Origin: Mucilaginibacter aquariorum
GTDB taxonomy: Bacteria; Bacteroidota; Bacteroidia; Sphingobacteriales; Sphingobacteriaceae
Length of the DNA stretch: 64,000 nucleotides
Assembly: GCF_024498135.1 (NCBI RefSeq)
Contig: NZ_JANHOH010000001.1
Coordinates: 310,001-374,000 of the forward strand
Direction of reading: 5' to 3'
The notes beneath the pieces were generated by a model. The model saw only the letters and a program-made list of their open reading frames with translations, made no database searches and had not been told where the DNA came from. Shown piece after piece: positions 60,287-64,000 of the stretch. The position numbers and the translations under genes are program-made. How positions within the stretch are numbered: position 1 is the stretch's first letter; every line of letters begins with the position of its first letter.

Positions 60287-62056
60287 ATGAATAACAGATA
60301 TTTAAATGGCATTTGGCTTGTTATCGGCTGCTGCTTTTTACAATTAGCTTCATCTGCACAAACTGTACCGGCCGGCAATACAAATATCAAGCTAAATCAA
60401 ATTGGTTTTTATCCGGCTGCAACTAAGATAGCTGTGATCACCAATGCAAAAGTTGGTAAGTTTTATATTCAAAACAGCAGTAAGAAAACTGTTTTTACAG
60501 GCGAATTAAAGCAATCGGCACAATCTGCTTTCTCTGGTAAATATACTTACATAGCCAATTTTACTTCATTTAATAAGCCCGGTAAATATACAGTTAGCAT
60601 CCTGGGGACCGGAAGTTCATATCCTTTTGAGATAAAAGAATCAGTTTATAAAAATGTTGCCGATGCAGCCATTAAAGCTTTTTACTTTCAGCGGGCATCA
60701 ATACCGTTAGATGAAAAGTATGCCGGTAAGTGGCATAGGGCAGAAGGGCATCCAGATGATAAGGTATTGGTACATGCATCAGCAGCAACCGACAAAAGGC
60801 CAGCGGGGACGGTGATATCGAGTCCGCGGGGATGGTATGATGCTGGTGATTATAATAAGTACATTGTAAATAGTGGCATCACCACAGCCACACTACTTTC
60901 GCTTTATGAAGATTTCCCTGAGTACATGAAAACCGTTCAGCTAAATATTCCTGAAAGCAACAACCGGATACCCGATGTGCTGGACGAGATACTTTGGAAC
61001 CTGCGTTGGATGCTCACCATGCAAGATCCTAATGATGGCGGCGTGTACCATAAACTAACCAATGCCAATTTCGATGGGATGGTAATGCCGGATAAAGCAG
61101 GTGCTACGCGGTATGTTGTACAGAAAGGCACTGCTGCTACGCTCGATTTTGCCGCGGTAATGGCACAGGCATCGCGTATATTTAAAAAGTTTCCTGATCA
61201 GTTACCCGGCCTTGCCGATTCGTGTTTAGATGCGGCAGAGCTTGCCTGGCAATGGGCAAGTAAAAATCCTAATGTAGTTTATGAACAGGATGCTATGAAT
61301 AAACAGTTCAGCCCTAAAATTACTACCGGTGGTTACGGCGATAGATATTTTTCTGATGAATTAAGCTGGGCGGCGGCCGAACTATATGTTACTACAGGTG
61401 AGGATGAATACTTTAATAACATCGGGTTAGGTAAAAATATAGGCGTGCAGGTGCCATCATGGGCACAGGTAAGGCTGCTGGGATTTTATACGCTGACACA
61501 ACATCCTGGTATACAAATAGCAAACCATCCAGAACTTAAACAGCTAAAAGAAAACCTGCTGGATTTTGCAGACAGCATAATAGAAGGCGCCGATAGCAAT
61601 GCTTACCAAACAGTAATGACCAAAGCGCCGGCAAAATTTAAATGGGGCAGTAATAGTGATGCGGCTAATCAGGGTATATTATTAATAAAAGCCTACCAGC
61701 TATCGCATAACAAAAAATACCTTAATTCCGCTTTAAGCAACCTCGATTATATTTTAGGCAGAAATGCCGCGGGCTATTCATACGTAACAGGCTACGGCAG
61801 CAAGTCGCCAATGCATCCACACCACAGGCCGTCGGTTGCTGATGGTATTGTTGAGCCTGTGCCTGGCCTGCTTTCGGGCGGGGCTAATGCAGGTATGCAG
61901 GATGGAGTCAAATTGGCATCAATTGTACCTGATGAAGCTTTTATTGACGACGACAGATCATACGCCACAAACGAGATCGCCATTAACTGGAATGCACCCA
62001 TAGCATATTTGGCAAACGCTATTGAAGCCTTACAAAGGGAAATTGTAACTAAATAG
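60287..62056 (+). CDS. Glycoside hydrolase family 9 (endoglucanase-type)
   Basis: GH9 enzymes cut beta-1,4-glucans by inversion. The protein from the ATG at 60287 has 589 residues: a signal peptide (LNGIWLVIGCCFLQLASSAQ), an N-terminal CelD_N Ig-like domain of about 90 residues, then the (alpha/alpha)6 barrel. GWYDAGDYNKYIVNSG near 185 contains the catalytic base; SPMHPHHRPS and the C-terminal DRSYATNEIAINWNAP (acid Glu near 562) are both intact. It should be active on cellulose-like glucan or oligosaccharides. A longer ORF from 60176 precedes the signal and is rejected. It is convergent with the DUF3667 gene, 4 bp away. Confidence 0.93.
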   Translation: MNNRYLNGIWLVIGCCFLQLASSAQTVPAGNTNIKLNQIGFYPAATKIAVITNAKVGKFYIQNSSKKTVFTGELKQSAQSAFSGKYTYIANFTSFNKPGKYTVSILGTGSSYPFEIKESVYKNVADAAIKAFYFQRASIPLDEKYAGKWHRAEGHPDDKVLVHASAATDKRPAGTVISSPRGWYDAGDYNKYIVNSGITTATLLSLYEDFPEYMKTVQLNIPESNNRIPDVLDEILWNLRWMLTMQDPNDGGVYHKLTNANFDGMVMPDKAGATRYVVQKGTAATLDFAAVMAQASRIFKKFPDQLPGLADSCLDAAELAWQWASKNPNVVYEQDAMNKQFSPKITTGGYGDRYFSDELSWAAAELYVTTGEDEYFNNIGLGKNIGVQVPSWAQVRLLGFYTLTQHPGIQIANHPELKQLKENLLDFADSIIEGADSNAYQTVMTKAPAKFKWGSNSDAANQGILLIKAYQLSHNKKYLNSALSNLDYILGRNAAGYSYVTGYGSKSPMHPHHRPSVADGIVEPVPGLLSGGANAGMQDGVKLASIVPDEAFIDDDRSYATNEIAINWNAPIAYLANAIEALQREIVTK

Positions 62057-62060
62057 GTTA

Positions 62061-63133
62061 CTATACTGTGGTAACAGCAGTAATAATAAGTATCACAAAG
62101 AAGCTAAGGCTAAATACCAGCATATACATTAGGGATATCCCCAACATTTTACTTACTGTTCGCCAGCGACTACGATTATAAACAACCCTGAGCGAACGAT
62201 AGATGTACCAGATAACAACCAGTGTAGCCAATAGCTGCAGCCAATCACTCACACTATGCCAACTGTGAGGCAACAGCATATTTATTATTATCACCGCAAT
62301 TAAAAACAAGAATATAAAGCAATGCAGGTGTATGGCATAAATAATATGCTCTACATAAAACTTACGGTTTTTACTAAAGGCTATTTTTAGGATGAGGGCA
62401 AATAGAGGTAGTATCAGGAACATCACCTTTGGCGAATTATGCTGAAGTGCCTCTATAAACATTTTCTGTGCATCTTTGCCCTGGCCTGCCCAATCATAAC
62501 TCTTATGGGCAATATAGCGTTGTATAACGTTATCGCGTTGCGCAGGAGAGTGTTTTTCCTGTTTTTTTAAATAATCTTCATAGGTGCCATTCCTATCTAT
62601 TTTTACGCCCAATACATCTATTTGGTCGCCAACATTATAGTCAATATTGTATTTGATCTTTCCATTCTCGCTTACAGGCGTAACTTTTAATTTATCAGCT
62701 ATGGCTTTTTTTTGTTCGGCAGTAAGGTGCTGTTTTTTACCAATGCTATCAACAGTGGCCCGTTTTACACTGTCGGCCACCCTTTGGGTAGTTGTAGTCT
62801 CTTTAACTTCTTTTATCACCTGGTGGTTACCGCGAAACGCCAGTACAAAAAATAAAAGGCTTATAAAAATGTACATTTTTACCGGATGCAGATATTGAGC
62901 GCGGTGCCCGGAATTATATTCGTTAGTGAGGTGCCCGGGTTTTAAAAAAAGCGGCCGTAACGTATGAAAAAACTGGTAATCGAAATGAAAATAATCACTT
63001 ATGGCGTGGTTAAGCATGTGTCCAAGCTTTCCTTCATCTCCAGGTTTTCTTGCCCGCAGTTATGACAAAACTTACCCTCTAAGATAGTTCCGCAGTTAAG
63101 GCAATCGTTTTCCTTCCGGTAATGCTTTTTCAT
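62061..63133 (-). pseudogene. DUF3667 membrane protein, frameshifted
   Basis: The main ORF (62061-63017, 318 residues) has the DUF3667 body: FHFDYQFFHTLRPLFLKPG, EYNSGHRAQYLHPVKMYIFI, a long polar loop and four C-terminal helices. Its usual N-terminal zinc ribbon is missing there but lies upstream in another frame: from the ATG at 63133 comes MKKHYRKEND, CLNCG, CHNCGQENLEMKES, then a stop at 62999. Between KES and GHMLNHAISDYF the frame shifts by one base near 63024, where a T seems lost (AGCTTGGAC for AGCTTTGGAC). It is a decayed gene, a sequencing error or a frameshift-expressed one. Function of the family is unknown. Confidence 0.8.
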
Positions 63134-63148
63134 TTAATTATTACGTCC

Positions 63149-64000
63149 TTAAGCAGTTTCTATCGCATGTTTTAGAGCTGCATTATGTTTATATCTAAAT
63201 ATAAACGGGAAAATAACAGCAATAACCAAAGCATAGCCTGCAAAAGTAAGCCATATGCCATGCCAGTTTTTACTTTGATCGGCCATGGTGAAAAACTTAT
63301 CAATAATAAAACCACTTGCAAAACTCCCAAATAATGACCCAAAGCCATTAACCATCATCATAAATAAGCCTTGCGCACTGCCACGTATTTCGGGTGTGGT
63401 TTGTGTTTCAACAAATAACGAGCCCGAAATATTGAAGAAATCAAACGCCATACCATATACAATACATGATAAAATTATCATCCATAAACCACCCGCAGGG
63501 TCACCAAATGCAAAAAGGCCAAAGCGTAATACCCAGGCTAACATGCTAAACAGCATTACATACTTTATTCCAAATTTGCGCAAAAAGAAAGGGATAGCTA
63601 AAATGAATAGCGTTTCCGAAATTTGGGAGATAGACATGATAATAGCAGGGTACTTCACGGCAATTGTATCTTTATACTCGGCTACATTCTTAAAATCGTG
63701 TATATAAGTATCGCCGTAGGCATTGGTAAGCTGCAAAGCTGCACCCAAAAGCATGGAGAAGGCAAAAAAGATGGCAAATCGAGGCGTTTTAAATAATGCA
63801 AAAGCATTTAAACCTAATATGCTTGTGAATGATTTATTGGCGGTCTTATTTAAAAGGGGAGGGCACTTTGGCAAGCTGAATGAATAGATACCTAGCGCCA
63901 GTGATATTGCCGAAGCGATGTAAAACTGATTAGGAGAAATTTCGTTATGCGTAAGGCTTACGGTCCATAATGCTGCTATAAAACCTACAGTTCCCCATAT
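63149..64000 (-). CDS. Nucleoside permease, MFS superfamily (partial; 5' end outside window)
   Basis: The frame remains open to the window end, so the start is outside; 283 C-terminal residues are seen. They hold about eight membrane helices: the first visible is GFIAALWTVSLTH, then SISLALGIYSFSLPKCPP, and after a loop PRFAIFFAFSMLLGAALQL, ISQISETLFILAIPFFLRK, VYGMAFDFFNISGSLFVE and the last helices to about residue 270. The helix pattern and FDFFNISGSLFVETQ resemble the nucleoside:H+ symporter (NupG/XapB) group. It would take up nucleosides. A TTG at 63874 could be called as a start, but the upstream frame is helical and continuous. Confidence 0.85.
   Translation of the reverse strand: MWGTVGFIAALWTVSLTHNEISPNQFYIASAISLALGIYSFSLPKCPPLLNKTANKSFTSILGLNAFALFKTPRFAIFFAFSMLLGAALQLTNAYGDTYIHDFKNVAEYKDTIAVKYPAIIMSISQISETLFILAIPFFLRKFGIKYVMLFSMLAWVLRFGLFAFGDPAGGLWMIILSCIVYGMAFDFFNISGSLFVETQTTPEIRGSAQGLFMMMVNGFGSLFGSFASGFIIDKFFTMADQSKNWHGIWLTFAGYALVIAVIFPFIFRYKHNAALKHAIETA

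Noticed and set aside
1-64000. tRNA, rRNA, CRISPR array, integrase or insertion sequence
   Set aside because: I looked for them and saw no cloverleaf with CCA, no spaced direct-repeat array and no transposase or integrase frame; short tRNAs could be missed by eye.

Overview
The window looks like a chromosomal segment of a Bacteroidota bacterium, most likely a Sphingobacteriaceae member such as Mucilaginibacter or Pedobacter. The grounds are a type B gliding/T9SS C-terminal sorting domain, a HmuY/TonB receptor pair, tandem 800-residue FtsX-type permeases, DUF3667, DUF4112 and DUF4296 families, lipoproteins with Cys-Lys-Lys-Asp after the lipobox, moderate-to-low GC, and weak Shine-Dalgarno sequences. 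The genus is an inference. No rRNA, tRNA, CRISPR, phage or insertion sequence was seen.

Layout. Positions 1-7561 are the end of a surface-polysaccharide cluster: three glycosyltransferases, an initiating sugar-phosphate transferase, a FemAB/GNAT-like transferase, a DegT aminotransferase and a CapD/PglF-type 4,6-dehydratase. The last two and the sugar transferase suggest a UDP-4-amino-sugar route. A small HTH gene and glmS, which supplies the GlcNAc precursor, follow. Positions 10-26 kb hold envelope and secreted functions: a PAS-AraC regulator, a formyltransferase-like enzyme, a T9SS-exported PKD protein, a phosphatase-like lipoprotein, Cfa, twin lipoproteins, an amidase next to a DUF2235 hydrolase, and a heme/iron uptake locus (AraC regulator, TonB receptor, HmuY). 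Positions 26-39 kb are mostly housekeeping: aspartate kinase, YggS, MutS2, RecR, an SDR, a GT2 and a KirBac-type channel, with several intergenic repeats.

Positions 39.2-42.1 kb carry trpD-trpF-trpB behind what reads as a complete transcription attenuator: a 17-residue leader peptide with three consecutive Trp codons, an antiterminator pairing, and an intrinsic terminator just upstream of trpD. Positions 42.3-59.4 kb hold six consecutive MacB/FtsX-type permease genes, then a separate unit with one ABC ATPase and a TolC-family protein. The two units share an almost identical upstream sequence with GTAACTGTA half-sites, so one regulator probably controls both. The window ends with an outer-membrane beta-barrel protein, a GH9 glycosidase, a frameshifted DUF3667 gene and a partial nucleoside-type MFS transporter.

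The most interesting points are the trp attenuator, the six-permease array with its shared operator, the 15-bp direct repeats upstream of the heme locus, the frameshift in the DUF3667 gene, and the duplicated lipoprotein cassette. All functional calls come from reading motifs by eye; no database search was run.
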